Shown here piece after piece: positions 10,761 to 19,362 of a stretch of 64,000 nt of DNA. Every line of letters begins with the position of its first letter. Within the stretch, counting starts at the first letter, position 1. The notes beneath the pieces are model-generated. The model had not been told where the DNA came from. It saw only the letters and a program-made list of their open reading frames with translations, and did not search any database. Position numbers and translations under genes: made by a program. Origin of the DNA: Muricauda sp. SCSIO 65647 (lineage in GTDB: Bacteria > Bacteroidota > Bacteroidia > Flavobacteriales > Flavobacteriaceae); contig NZ_CP091037.1 of NCBI RefSeq assembly GCF_021534965.1, forward strand, positions 3,045,501 through 3,109,500, in the 5' to 3' direction.

Positions 10761-12086
10761 ATGGAGATATTGCCAAACATTCTTTTTGCCGTGGCCTTGG
10801 TCGTAGGGATCGGGTTTTTTGCCAGAAACATTAAAAAACTCATTAGAAACATCAAGTTGGGTAGAAAGGTTGAGGTTGATGACAACCCTGCCAAGCGGTT
10901 TAAAAATATGGCCATGATCGCCCTTGGACAATCGAAAATGGTGGTCCGGCCCATTGCAGGCCTCATGCACATCATAGTCTATGTAGGTTTCATCATTATC
11001 AATATCGAAGTGCTTGAAATCATCATTGATGGGCTTTTTGGCACCCACAGGATTTTTGCTTCATTGGGAGCATTCTATGATTTTTTGATTGCCTCATTTG
11101 AGATTTTGGCCCTTTTGGTGATTGTAGCCGTTGTGATTTTTTGGATACGGCGCAACGTCATACGTTTACGGCGATTCATCAAACCAGAGATGAAGGGCTG
11201 GCCCAAGACCGATGCCAATTGGATTCTGTACATCGAGTTCATACTCATGGCACTTTTTTTGACCATGAATGCCACTGATGCCAAGTTGCAGCAATTGGGG
11301 GCTTTGCATTACCAAGAGGCAGGTACGTTTCCGATAAGCCAATTCTTGTTGCCTTTGTTCGATACGATGAGCATACAGACCTTGATCTTTATTGAGAGAA
11401 CGGCTTGGTGGTTGCACATTTTGGGCATTTTGTTCTTTTTGAATTATTTGTACTATTCAAAACACCTTCACATTCTTCTTGCTTTTCCGAATACGTATTA
11501 TGGAAAATTAAGGCCCCAAGGTCAATTTGAAAACCTTGATTCGGTCACCAAAGAGGTGAAACTGATGTTGGACCCCAATGCGGATCCTTTCGCGGCACCT
11601 GCAGACGATGCCCCTCCACCAGAAAAATTCGGTGCTTCAGATGTCATGGATTTGACCCGGGTACAGCTATTGAACGCCTACACCTGTACCGAATGTGGCC
11701 GTTGTACTTCTGAATGCCCGGCCAATCAAACAGGAAAGAAGCTTTCTCCACGGAAAATAATGATGGATACACGCGACCGACTCGAAGAAGTGGGCCAGAA
11801 TATCAATAGCAACAAGGGCGAGTTCAAAGCCGATGGAAAACAATTGCTCGATGATTACATCACCCGTGAAGAGCTTTGGGCCTGCACCACGTGCAATGCC
11901 TGTGTAGAGGCCTGTCCGGTCAGTATAGATCCCTTATCGATAATCATGTCGATGCGACAGTATTTGGTCATGGAACAATCGGCGGCCCCGACCGAACTGA
12001 ACAATATGATGGGCAATGTGGAGAACAATGGGGCACCATGGCCCTTTAACCAGATGGACCGCCTAAATTGGACGCAAGAATCTTAA
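10761..12086 (+). CDS. Membrane-bound 4Fe-4S dicluster oxidoreductase subunit
   Basis: A 441-residue protein with about five to six transmembrane helices in residues 1-260 (nitrate reductase gamma-like, with His in several helices) followed by a cytosolic ferredoxin-like domain. Two 4Fe-4S motifs are clear: CTECGRCTSECP near residue 311 and CTTCNACVEACP near 374. The architecture matches the membrane half of heterodisulfide-reductase-related oxidoreductases that pass electrons to the quinone pool. The next gene supplies the matching CCG-domain subunit. In some bacteria these parts are fused and serve as ETF:menaquinone oxidoreductase; that function is an inference here. It begins immediately after the mlaD stop codon. 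Confidence 0.88.
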   Translation: MEILPNILFAVALVVGIGFFARNIKKLIRNIKLGRKVEVDDNPAKRFKNMAMIALGQSKMVVRPIAGLMHIIVYVGFIIINIEVLEIIIDGLFGTHRIFASLGAFYDFLIASFEILALLVIVAVVIFWIRRNVIRLRRFIKPEMKGWPKTDANWILYIEFILMALFLTMNATDAKLQQLGALHYQEAGTFPISQFLLPLFDTMSIQTLIFIERTAWWLHILGILFFLNYLYYSKHLHILLAFPNTYYGKLRPQGQFENLDSVTKEVKLMLDPNADPFAAPADDAPPPEKFGASDVMDLTRVQLLNAYTCTECGRCTSECPANQTGKKLSPRKIMMDTRDRLEEVGQNINSNKGEFKADGKQLLDDYITREELWACTTCNACVEACPVSIDPLSIIMSMRQYLVMEQSAAPTELNNMMGNVENNGAPWPFNQMDRLNWTQES

Positions 12087-12105
12087 ACGCAAAACCAAAG
12101 AGCAA

Positions 12106-12885
12106 ATGAACGTACCGACCATGGCCTCGCTTTTCGCTGAAAACAAACAACCTGAAGTATTGTTTTGGGTAGGTTGTGCGGGTAGTTTCGATGATCGAGC
12201 AAAAAAAATCACCAAGGCCTTTGTCAAAATTTTGAACAAAGCAGGGGTAAGCTTTGCGGTATTGGGCACTGAAGAAGGTTGTACTGGCGATCCAGCCAAA
12301 AGGGCGGGCAACGAATTTCTTTTTCAGATGCAGGCGGTGACCAATATTGAGGTGCTGAACGGATACGGAGTAAAAAAAATCGTAACGGCTTGCCCACATT
12401 GCTTCAACACCATCAAAAACGAATATCCTGAACTTGGGGGCAATTACGAGGTGGTGCACCATACCCAGTTTTTAAAGCAATTGCTTGATGAAGGAAAGAT
12501 TTCTTTGGAAGGAGGCACCTATAAAGGAAAACGCATCACGTATCACGACCCCTGTTATCTGGGTAGGGCCAACAATGTTTTTGAGGCTCCAAGAGAGCTG
12601 ATCCAAAAGTTGGATGCCGAACTGGTTGAAATGAAAAATTGCCGTAAACGCGGACTTTGTTGTGGGGCAGGGGGCGCCCAAATGTTCAAAGAGCCCGAAA
12701 AAGGGGATAAAGACGTCAATATCGAACGAACTGAACAAGCTTTGGAAACACAGCCCGAGATTATAGCCGCTGCCTGTCCTTTTTGTAACACAATGATGAC
12801 CGATGGGGTGAAGAACAAAGAAAAAGAGGCCTCGATAGCGGTTTTGGATGTGGCCGAACTGATTGCAAACGCTGAAGATTTATAG
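12106..12885 (+). CDS. CCG-domain Fe-S oxidoreductase subunit (HdrB/GlcF-like)
   Basis: A 259-residue cytosolic protein with two cysteine-rich CCG domains. The visible elements are VGCAGSFD near residue 24, ACPHCFNTIK near 95, CCGAGGAQMF near 186 and AACPFCNTMM near 223. By family these bind an Fe-S cluster at the active site in heterodisulfide reductase B, glycolate oxidase GlcF and LldE. It follows the membrane Fe-S subunit by 19 bases, and the two together resemble a split version of the membrane FeS oxidoreductase. The electron donor is unknown; no electron-transfer flavoprotein genes lie nearby. Confidence 0.9.
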   Translation: MNVPTMASLFAENKQPEVLFWVGCAGSFDDRAKKITKAFVKILNKAGVSFAVLGTEEGCTGDPAKRAGNEFLFQMQAVTNIEVLNGYGVKKIVTACPHCFNTIKNEYPELGGNYEVVHHTQFLKQLLDEGKISLEGGTYKGKRITYHDPCYLGRANNVFEAPRELIQKLDAELVEMKNCRKRGLCCGAGGAQMFKEPEKGDKDVNIERTEQALETQPEIIAAACPFCNTMMTDGVKNKEKEASIAVLDVAELIANAEDL

Positions 12886-12887
12886 AA

Positions 12888-13370
12888 ATGTTAGTAGATT
12901 TTCAAAAACTTCCGAGCCATTCAAGAATTTGGATCTATCAGGCCAACCGTAGTTTTTCAGATACCGAGCTTGAAGAATTAAAAGCTGAACTGAGCGGGTT
13001 TTTACAACAATGGACGGCCCATGGCAGTGAACTGCAGGCGGGGTATGAGATTCCATATAAGCGATTCATCGTTATTGGATTAGATCAGTCACAGGCCAGT
13101 GCCTCGGGCTGCTCGATCGATGCTTCAGTACATTTTATTCAGCAACTGGAAAAAAAATATGGGGTCGATTTGCTCGACAAGATGAACGTTTCGTACAAAC
13201 AGGGCGAGTTTGTGGCACATAAATCCCTAAAAGATTTTAAAAAGATGGCCAAAGAACGGGCAGTTTCAAAAAATACCGTGGTTTTCAACAACTTGGTGGC
13301 CACAAAACAAGAGTATCTTGAGAATTGGGAAGTGCCCGCAGCAGAGAGCTGGCATGCCCGTTTTATGTGA
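12888..13370 (+). CDS. Conserved hypothetical protein (often misnamed ABC transporter ATPase)
   Basis: A 160-residue soluble protein starting two bases after the preceding stop, so it is in the Fe-S operon. Homologues in Flavobacteriia are, from memory, often labelled ABC transporter ATPase, but no Walker A (GxxGxGKS), LSGGQ or Walker B motif is present. The sequence instead has a compact alpha/beta look: SRIWIYQANRSFSD at the start, a central ASGCSIDASVHFIQQLEK segment, then a Lys-rich helix. The SGCSIDAS segment is the most motif-like feature. I do not assign a function. Confidence 0.82.
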   Translation: MLVDFQKLPSHSRIWIYQANRSFSDTELEELKAELSGFLQQWTAHGSELQAGYEIPYKRFIVIGLDQSQASASGCSIDASVHFIQQLEKKYGVDLLDKMNVSYKQGEFVAHKSLKDFKKMAKERAVSKNTVVFNNLVATKQEYLENWEVPAAESWHARFM

Positions 13371-13473
13371 TTTTAACGATTCTTTAGTGCCGATTGCCCT
13401 GATTTTCTTGGTTATCTTCCATGAAATGCAATATTTTTAAGCGCGATAAGTCGATGTCATAGACCATTTATTT

Positions 13474-16386
13474 ATGCGTAAAAACTACTTCTTCCCCTTT
13501 TTCTTGTTGCTTTTTATGTTGGTCAATGGTCAGAAACACCCCCTGATGACCCAAGACTCCATTCTTCAGCAGCAATGGGTCGATGGGCACTATGAAACCA
13601 TGACCCTAGAAGAAAAAATAGGGCAGTTGTTCATGGTCAGCGTGGCCTCCAATGCCAACAGGTCAGCGACCGAACGCATCAAAAAGTTGATCGATCGGCA
13701 CCACATCGGGGGAGTGATTTTTTTGCGTGGTAGCCCTACAAGACAGGCAAAGTTGACCAACGAATATCAGTCGATGTCAAAAATTCCGCTTTTGATCGGG
13801 CAAGATGCCGAATGGGGTCTGGCCATGCGGTTAGATTCTACCTACGCTTTTCCGTGGAATATGACCTTGGGAGCCATTCAAGACAGCACGATTGTTGAAG
13901 AAGTGGCATACCAAATGGGAAAACATGCCAAAAGACTCGGGGTACACATCAATTTCGCCCCTGTACTGGACGTCAATATCAATCCGAGAAACCCAATTAT
14001 CGGTAATCGTTCGTTCGGTGAAAATCCTGAAAACGTTTCTGTAAAGGGAGCAACTTTCATAAGGGGATTTGAAAGGGCGGGCATTCTATCTTGTGGAAAG
14101 CATTTTCCCGGTCACGGCGACACGGCTACCGATTCACATCATGACTTACCATTGATCGATTTTTCGAGGCAACGACTAGATAGTGTCGAATTACATCCAT
14201 ATAAAGAACTGATCAAAGATGGCCTTAGCAGTGTGATGGTGGCCCATCTGAACGTTCCTGCACTTGAGAATGTTCCCGAAAGACCATCCTCTTTGTCAAA
14301 ATCCATTATCACGACATTGTTGAAGAACAAAATGGGCTTCGAAGGCTTGGTTTTTACAGATGCTCTTAATATGAAAGCGGTGACCAAGACCACTGACCCT
14401 GGTGATGTAGAGCTATCTGCTTTTCTAGCGGGCAACGATATGCTCTTGATGCCGCAAGAGGTTGATAGTGCCGTGAAAAAGCTGTTGGAAGCCTATAATT
14501 ATGGAATTATAACCGAAAACAGATTGGCCAGATCGGTCAAGAAGATTTTGATGGCAAAATATAAAGTGGCCCTTTCGGGCAAGCAGCGTGTAGATACAGA
14601 CAGACTCTATGAAGATTTGAACAATCTTGAGAGCGATATGGTTTATGAAAAGGCCATTGAAAATGCTTTGACCGTGGTAAAAAACAATTTCTCGTTGCTT
14701 CCTATCAAAAAATTGAGCAACAAGAAAATTGCCTATGTGAAATTGGGCGACGTAGATGGTGATACTTTTTATGGAACTTTAAAGAAATATGCCGATGTCA
14801 CCCCAATCGAGGTAAAAGATTTCGGTGAGTACAAGAAAAAGTTGTCTGAGTTCAACTTGGTGATCGTCGGTTATCACAAGAGCAATGATACCCCATGGCG
14901 AAACCATAAGTTTTCAAAAGATGAGCTCTTTTGGTTACGTCAGATTGCCCAAATGCGTTCAAACAATATGGTTCTGGTATCTTTTGCCAATCCGTATGCC
15001 TTGTCTGATATTGTTGATTTCACAGGAATGGATGCCATTTTAGTGGCGTATCAAAACAGTGTCTTGGCCCAAAGGAAGGCCGCTGAGGTCATCTTTGGCG
15101 CCCTGTCGGCAAAAGGAAAACTTCCTGTTTCCATCAATAGTGAATTTCCTGTCAATTCGGGGGTCGAGGTCAAAAGCATAGCACGATTGGGGTATAGCAT
15201 TCCAGAAAGGGTAGGTCTTAGTTCAAAAAAGTTGTCGATGGTCGACACATTGGTACGGCATGGACTTGATTCTTTGATGTATCCAGGGGCACAGGTTTTG
15301 GTCGCCAGAAGGGGAAAGATCATATATAACAAAAGTTTTGGGCATCCTACCTATACATCCAAAGAAAAGATCACTGAAGACCATATCTATGACCTGGCCT
15401 CGTTGACCAAGATTTTATCGACCCTGCCGGTCATCATGAAAATGGAGGAAGAAGGAAAAATTCGCCTAAATGATACTTTTCAAGAATTGGTTCCTGAATA
15501 TGCCGAATCTGAATTGAAAGATGTCACCGTGCTCAAATCGCTCTCACATTACGGACGATTGCCGGCCTGGATTGCCTTTTATGTAGATACGCTGAACAAA
15601 GACAGGAAACCTTCAAGTGAGTTTTATAGAAACCATCCTGAGGAAGGGTATTCGATAAAAGTGAGCGAGGGGCTGTATTTATCCAATGCCTATCAAGATT
15701 CCATCTATAACCGTATTGGTAGGCAAGAATTGAAATCGAACCGCTATCGCTACAGCGATGTGGCCTACTATGTGTTCAAAAAGTACATTGAAAACACTTA
15801 TGAAAAGTCTTTGGATAGATTGGCTACTGATTTTTTGTACAGGTCGATAGGGGCAACCAATACAGGGTTCAATGTGGCGGATAAGTTTGATAAATCACGT
15901 ATTGTACCTTCTGAAGAGGATAATTATTTCAGGTACCAAACCATTCATGGTTATGTACATGATATGGGGGCTGCCATGCAGGGCGGGGTAGGGGGCCACG
16001 CAGGGTTGTTCAGCAATGCCAATGACGTGGCCAAAATCATGCAAATGTACCTACAGGGCGGATATTATGGAGGTGAGCGATATCTCGATGAACGAACCAT
16101 AAAAAAGTTCAATACCTGTTATTTCTGCCATAAAGATGTCAGGCGCGGTGTAGGTTTTGATAAGCCCCAATTGGAAGATAAAGGCCCTACCTGCGGCTGC
16201 GTATCACATGAAAGTTTTGGCCATAGCGGGTTTACGGGTACCTATACTTGGGCCGACCCTGAAGCTGAAATTGTCTATGTCTTTTTATCAAATCGTACCT
16301 ACCCCAGTGCCCACAACAATTTATTGGTAAGATCTGCGCTGCGTACCCGAATACAGCAAGCGATTTATGATTCCATTATAAATTAG
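13474..16386 (+). CDS. Glycoside hydrolase family 3 fused to a beta-lactamase-fold serine hydrolase
   Basis: A 970-residue exported two-enzyme protein. After a signal peptide (residues about 1-19), residues about 35-370 form a GH3 catalytic domain of the NagZ type. It carries KHFPGHGDTATDSHHDLP near 209, with the Asp/His dyad loop, and FTDALNMKA near 296, with the nucleophile Asp. A GH3 C-terminal-like domain follows to about 570. Residues about 590-970 are a class C beta-lactamase/penicillin-binding fold with the SxxK motif SLTK near 643, RYSDVAYYV (YxN-equivalent region) and HSGFTGT near the end. By family the GH3 half removes beta-linked GlcNAc from muropeptides; the serine hydrolase half may act on an ester or peptide of the same material. 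It is preceded by a 103-base gap with no clear promoter box. Confidence 0.92.
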   Translation: MRKNYFFPFFLLLFMLVNGQKHPLMTQDSILQQQWVDGHYETMTLEEKIGQLFMVSVASNANRSATERIKKLIDRHHIGGVIFLRGSPTRQAKLTNEYQSMSKIPLLIGQDAEWGLAMRLDSTYAFPWNMTLGAIQDSTIVEEVAYQMGKHAKRLGVHINFAPVLDVNINPRNPIIGNRSFGENPENVSVKGATFIRGFERAGILSCGKHFPGHGDTATDSHHDLPLIDFSRQRLDSVELHPYKELIKDGLSSVMVAHLNVPALENVPERPSSLSKSIITTLLKNKMGFEGLVFTDALNMKAVTKTTDPGDVELSAFLAGNDMLLMPQEVDSAVKKLLEAYNYGIITENRLARSVKKILMAKYKVALSGKQRVDTDRLYEDLNNLESDMVYEKAIENALTVVKNNFSLLPIKKLSNKKIAYVKLGDVDGDTFYGTLKKYADVTPIEVKDFGEYKKKLSEFNLVIVGYHKSNDTPWRNHKFSKDELFWLRQIAQMRSNNMVLVSFANPYALSDIVDFTGMDAILVAYQNSVLAQRKAAEVIFGALSAKGKLPVSINSEFPVNSGVEVKSIARLGYSIPERVGLSSKKLSMVDTLVRHGLDSLMYPGAQVLVARRGKIIYNKSFGHPTYTSKEKITEDHIYDLASLTKILSTLPVIMKMEEEGKIRLNDTFQELVPEYAESELKDVTVLKSLSHYGRLPAWIAFYVDTLNKDRKPSSEFYRNHPEEGYSIKVSEGLYLSNAYQDSIYNRIGRQELKSNRYRYSDVAYYVFKKYIENTYEKSLDRLATDFLYRSIGATNTGFNVADKFDKSRIVPSEEDNYFRYQTIHGYVHDMGAAMQGGVGGHAGLFSNANDVAKIMQMYLQGGYYGGERYLDERTIKKFNTCYFCHKDVRRGVGFDKPQLEDKGPTCGCVSHESFGHSGFTGTYTWADPEAEIVYVFLSNRTYPSAHNNLLVRSALRTRIQQAIYDSIIN

Positions 16387-16415
16387 GTTCACGATAATGC
16401 CCTAGATTTGCCTAT

Positions 16416-17558
16416 ATGAAGATAGCTATTGTTTGTTACCCAACGTTTGGAGGAAGTGGTGTGGTAGCCACTGAATTGGGGATTGCTCTGGCAGAAAGGG
16501 GCCATGAAATACACTTTGTAACTTATAAACAACCCGTTCGATTGGAATTGTTGGGCAACAACATCCATTTTCATGAGGTTCATGTGCCCGAATACCCATT
16601 GTTTCACTATCAACCTTATGAACTGGCCTTATCGAGCAAATTAGTCGATACCATCAGGTTTTATGGTATTGAATTGCTGCATGTACATTATGCCATTCCG
16701 CATGCTTATGCGGGCTATATGGCAAAGAAAATGTTACTTGAGAACGATATTTACATACCCATGATCACCACATTACATGGTACGGATATCACTTTAGTGG
16801 GGCGTCATCCATTTTACAAACCAGCGGTCACGTTCAGTATAAATAAATCGGATATCGTTACTTCGGTCTCTGAAAATTTGAGGCTAAAAACCCTTAAAAT
16901 CTTTGAACTTGAAAAGGAAATAGAGGTGATTCCGAATTTCATCGATTTAAAGAAATACAGTTCAGAATTCACCGACTGCCAAAGAACCCTAATGGCCAAT
17001 GACGATGAGCGGATCATCACCCATATCAGCAATTTTAGAAAGGTGAAGCGCATACCTGACATCATACGGGTTTTTGACAAGGTTCAGAAAGAGATGCCGG
17101 CAAAATTGATCATGGTGGGCGAGGGACCCGAAAAAGAATACGCCGAGCAGCTTTGTGCTGAACTTGATATTAAAGAAAAGGTCATTTTCTTGGGCAACAG
17201 TACTGAGATTGATCGCATACTTTGTTTCTCAGACCTCTTTTTATTGCCGTCTGAGTCAGAAAGCTTCGGATTGGCCGCTTTAGAGGCCATGGCCAACAAA
17301 ACGGCTGTGATTTCAAGCAATACCGGTGGTATACCTGAAGTCAACAAACACGGAATCACCGGTTTTTTGAGTAATGTGGGTGATATTGATGAGATGGCCG
17401 CCAACGCGATTTATATCTTAAAAGACGACAATGTTCTAGAAGAGTTCAAAAAGAATGCCTTTGAAATTGCCTCCACCTTTGATATCCATCATATTTTACC
17501 ACTCTATGAAGACCTGTATGAAAGGGCATATAGATCGCGTTTTAAAAATTCATATTGA
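16416..17558 (+). CDS. bshA: N-acetyl-alpha-D-glucosaminyl L-malate synthase BshA
   Basis: A 380-residue GT4 glycosyltransferase that joins GlcNAc from UDP-GlcNAc to L-malate, the first step of bacillithiol synthesis in the cytosol. The N-terminus CYPTFGGSGVVATELG and the HVHYAIPHAYAGYMAK segment are characteristic of BshA. The C-terminal donor domain has SESESFGLAALEAM with the E-x7-E pair. It follows the GH3 gene by 29 bases and its stop overlaps the ATG of the next gene by one base. bshB and bshC are not in this window. Confidence 0.93.
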   Translation: MKIAIVCYPTFGGSGVVATELGIALAERGHEIHFVTYKQPVRLELLGNNIHFHEVHVPEYPLFHYQPYELALSSKLVDTIRFYGIELLHVHYAIPHAYAGYMAKKMLLENDIYIPMITTLHGTDITLVGRHPFYKPAVTFSINKSDIVTSVSENLRLKTLKIFELEKEIEVIPNFIDLKKYSSEFTDCQRTLMANDDERIITHISNFRKVKRIPDIIRVFDKVQKEMPAKLIMVGEGPEKEYAEQLCAELDIKEKVIFLGNSTEIDRILCFSDLFLLPSESESFGLAALEAMANKTAVISSNTGGIPEVNKHGITGFLSNVGDIDEMAANAIYILKDDNVLEEFKKNAFEIASTFDIHHILPLYEDLYERAYRSRFKNSY

Positions 17559-18004
17559 TGGTTAGGCTGGGTTTCTTGATTTTGATATTGGGTATGCTGT
17601 CGTGCAAGAGTCAAAAAGGCCGCCAAAGCATTGATGATTCTGATGACGGGTTGACCCTGCTTGTACAAGACGGATATAGCGGTATTGAAGCCTTTGAAAG
17701 CATGGTGATTCGTGACCAAAAAACATTGAACGGTTTTTTTGCCAAAATCAACCGAACAAGAAAACCGGGCATTCCCGTTCCCCAGATTGATTTTTCTAAA
17801 GAAATGGTCGTAGTGATCTGCGCTGGTGAACAAGAGGGTACTGAAATGCCCAGACTTTCAAAAGTAGATGAGAATGCCGAAGAAATAGTATTGGCGGTTG
17901 ACAACTTGAACCCTGTGAAAGATGTTGGTACTTCGTTGATTTCCAGTCCTTTTTGTGTGTATAAAATACCCGTAACCGATAGAAAAATCACTTTTCAAAA
18001 GTGA
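17558..18004 (+). CDS. PrcB-like lipoprotein
   Basis: A 148-residue putative lipoprotein. The N-terminal helix ends in GMLSCKSQ, a lipobox with Cys17. Downstream, FSKEMVVVICAGEQEGTEM and the following beta strands resemble the C-terminal domain of PrcB, the regulatory partner of the PrtP protease complex. The assignment is by style only. ATG at 17558 was preferred over an in-frame TTG one codon upstream; it overlaps the bshA stop (TGATG arrangement), so translation is probably coupled. The last codons lie inside a terminator hairpin. Confidence 0.68.
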   Translation: MVRLGFLILILGMLSCKSQKGRQSIDDSDDGLTLLVQDGYSGIEAFESMVIRDQKTLNGFFAKINRTRKPGIPVPQIDFSKEMVVVICAGEQEGTEMPRLSKVDENAEEIVLAVDNLNPVKDVGTSLISSPFCVYKIPVTDRKITFQK

Positions 18005-18010
18005 TTTCTT
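17985..18010 (+). terminator. Rho-independent terminator after the bshA transcript
   Basis: AAATCACTTTT (17985-17995) pairs with AAAAGTGATTT (17997-18007), giving an almost perfect hairpin that overlaps the stop codon of the PrcB-like gene and is followed by pyrimidine-rich TTTCTTCCCTTTTT. It separates that transcript from the OmpA gene, which has its own promoter box. Confidence 0.6.
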
Positions 18011-18093
18011 CCCTTTTTCCATCAGAGTGTTCACCTTTTGTCGAAAAATGCGGCCGTTTAAGGTACTTAATTTAGCATTTTTGCCTTTTCGCC

Positions 18094-18101
18094 TACCTTT
18101 G
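18094..18101 (+). promoter_or_regulatory. Bacteroidota-type -7 box upstream of the OmpA-family gene
   Basis: TACCTTTG fits TAnnTTTG exactly and ends 25 bases before the ATG, a good distance for a short leader. A TTTG at 18080-18083 is too close (10 bases) to be the standard -33 element, so only the -7 half is well supported. Confidence 0.5.
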
Positions 18102-18126
18102 TGGTTCTAACCCCAAATTAGAAATC

Positions 18127-19311
18127 ATGAGGAGCGTAACCCGATTACTTTCCGTAGTTTTTTTCGTTTTTTGCCTTAATCTGTCCTCGCAAGAGGGTAT
18201 ACAGTTGACCAAAAGGGATAGTATGGTGGTCAGTTCTTGGATATTCGGACTGGGCGTCAATATCGTTGATGATGCAGGTAGTGAGTTTGAAAACTTGCTA
18301 AGTGCAGGTGATAATTGGAATATGGTGCCCTTCCCATCGAGGATAAGCATCGGACGTTATTTCAAAAATGGTCTTGGACTGGAGGCCATTGGTACCTATA
18401 ACCAATACAAAGAGGGAAAAATTATTGACAACGTGGTCAATACCGAAGATATCGACTACTTCGCAATTGATTTCAGGGTGAGCTATGATTTGAACAATAT
18501 TTTGGGCGAGACCGGTTTTTTTGATCCGTATGTAGGCATTGGAGCGGGCTATACCGACGCCAATAATGAGGGCAGGGGTACTTATAACGCAACTGTCGGT
18601 TTTAGAACTTGGTTTTCAGATCGGTGGGGCCTTGATTTTAACTCTACCGGTAAATGGGCAATGAAACTAGAACCGGGGGTATCAAACCATATTCAACACG
18701 CAGCAGGCGTTGTTTATCGTTTTGATGTGGAAAAAGATCTGACACCCCGAGGTAAGGAAAAACTGGCCCAACTGCAAGAGCTTGAGAAAGAACAACAAAG
18801 AGTGCAAGATTCCATTGCAGCTGCAAAGAGAGCAGAAGAGGAGGCCAAAAGGTTGGCTGATGAGTTGGAAAGACAGAAAGAAGCTGAGCGATTGGCCGCT
18901 GAAGAGCGTAATAAGCAACAAGCTGAAGATGCCAGACGAAAATCATTGCAAGAGAAGGTTGAAGGCTTGGGCAAAGTATATTTCACCTTAAATTCTTCTT
19001 ACCTCGGTGAAGATGATAAAGAACTGCTCGATAAGTTGGTTATTATTTTGCAAGAAAATCCTGGCCTTAAGATTAAGGTGGCCGCACATACCGATGCCAG
19101 GGGCGCTGATAAGTACAATCAATGGCTTTCAGAACGCAGAATGGAGCGTACGGTGGCCTATATTCTTTCAAAAGGTATTTCTACAGACAAAATACTGAAG
19201 GAAGCATTGGGCGAGACACAATTGACCAATGAGTGCGATGACGGAGTACCCTGTAGTGAAGAAAAACATCGCCAAAACCGTAGATCTGCGTTTACGATTG
19301 TCGAGTTTTAG
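18127..19311 (+). CDS. OmpA-family outer-membrane protein with peptidoglycan-binding C-terminus
   Basis: A 394-residue cell-envelope protein. A signal peptide covers about residues 1-20. Residues about 30-190 look like an eight-stranded barrel (FDPYVGIGAGYTDANN). A highly charged coiled coil at about 200-270 is full of Glu, Lys, Arg and Ala. The C-terminal OmpA domain follows: KVYFTLNSSYL, then HTDARGADKYNQWLSERRM near 325, where Asp and Arg contact diaminopimelate in peptidoglycan. By family it tethers the outer membrane to the cell wall. It has its own promoter box and ends at a bidirectional terminator facing the polysaccharide locus. Confidence 0.93.
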   Translation: MRSVTRLLSVVFFVFCLNLSSQEGIQLTKRDSMVVSSWIFGLGVNIVDDAGSEFENLLSAGDNWNMVPFPSRISIGRYFKNGLGLEAIGTYNQYKEGKIIDNVVNTEDIDYFAIDFRVSYDLNNILGETGFFDPYVGIGAGYTDANNEGRGTYNATVGFRTWFSDRWGLDFNSTGKWAMKLEPGVSNHIQHAAGVVYRFDVEKDLTPRGKEKLAQLQELEKEQQRVQDSIAAAKRAEEEAKRLADELERQKEAERLAAEERNKQQAEDARRKSLQEKVEGLGKVYFTLNSSYLGEDDKELLDKLVIILQENPGLKIKVAAHTDARGADKYNQWLSERRMERTVAYILSKGISTDKILKEALGETQLTNECDDGVPCSEEKHRQNRRSAFTIVEF

Positions 19312-19333
19312 GCATACTTTATGAAATAGGATA

Positions 19334-19361
19334 AAAAAGGGCACTGTCAAGGGCCCTTTTT
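19334..19361. terminator. Bidirectional terminator between the OmpA gene and the polysaccharide locus
   Basis: AAAAAGGGC (19334-19342) pairs perfectly with GCCCTTTTT (19353-19361) across a 10-base loop. The A-run on one side and T-run on the other let it terminate both the plus-strand OmpA transcript and the minus-strand FemAB-like transcript, which stops at 19363. Confidence 0.85.
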
Positions 19362-19362
19362 A

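Noticed and set aside
16403-16410. TAGATTTG as a bshA promoter box
   Set aside because: Exact consensus, but it ends five bases before the start codon, leaving no leader, and no -33 element is seen.
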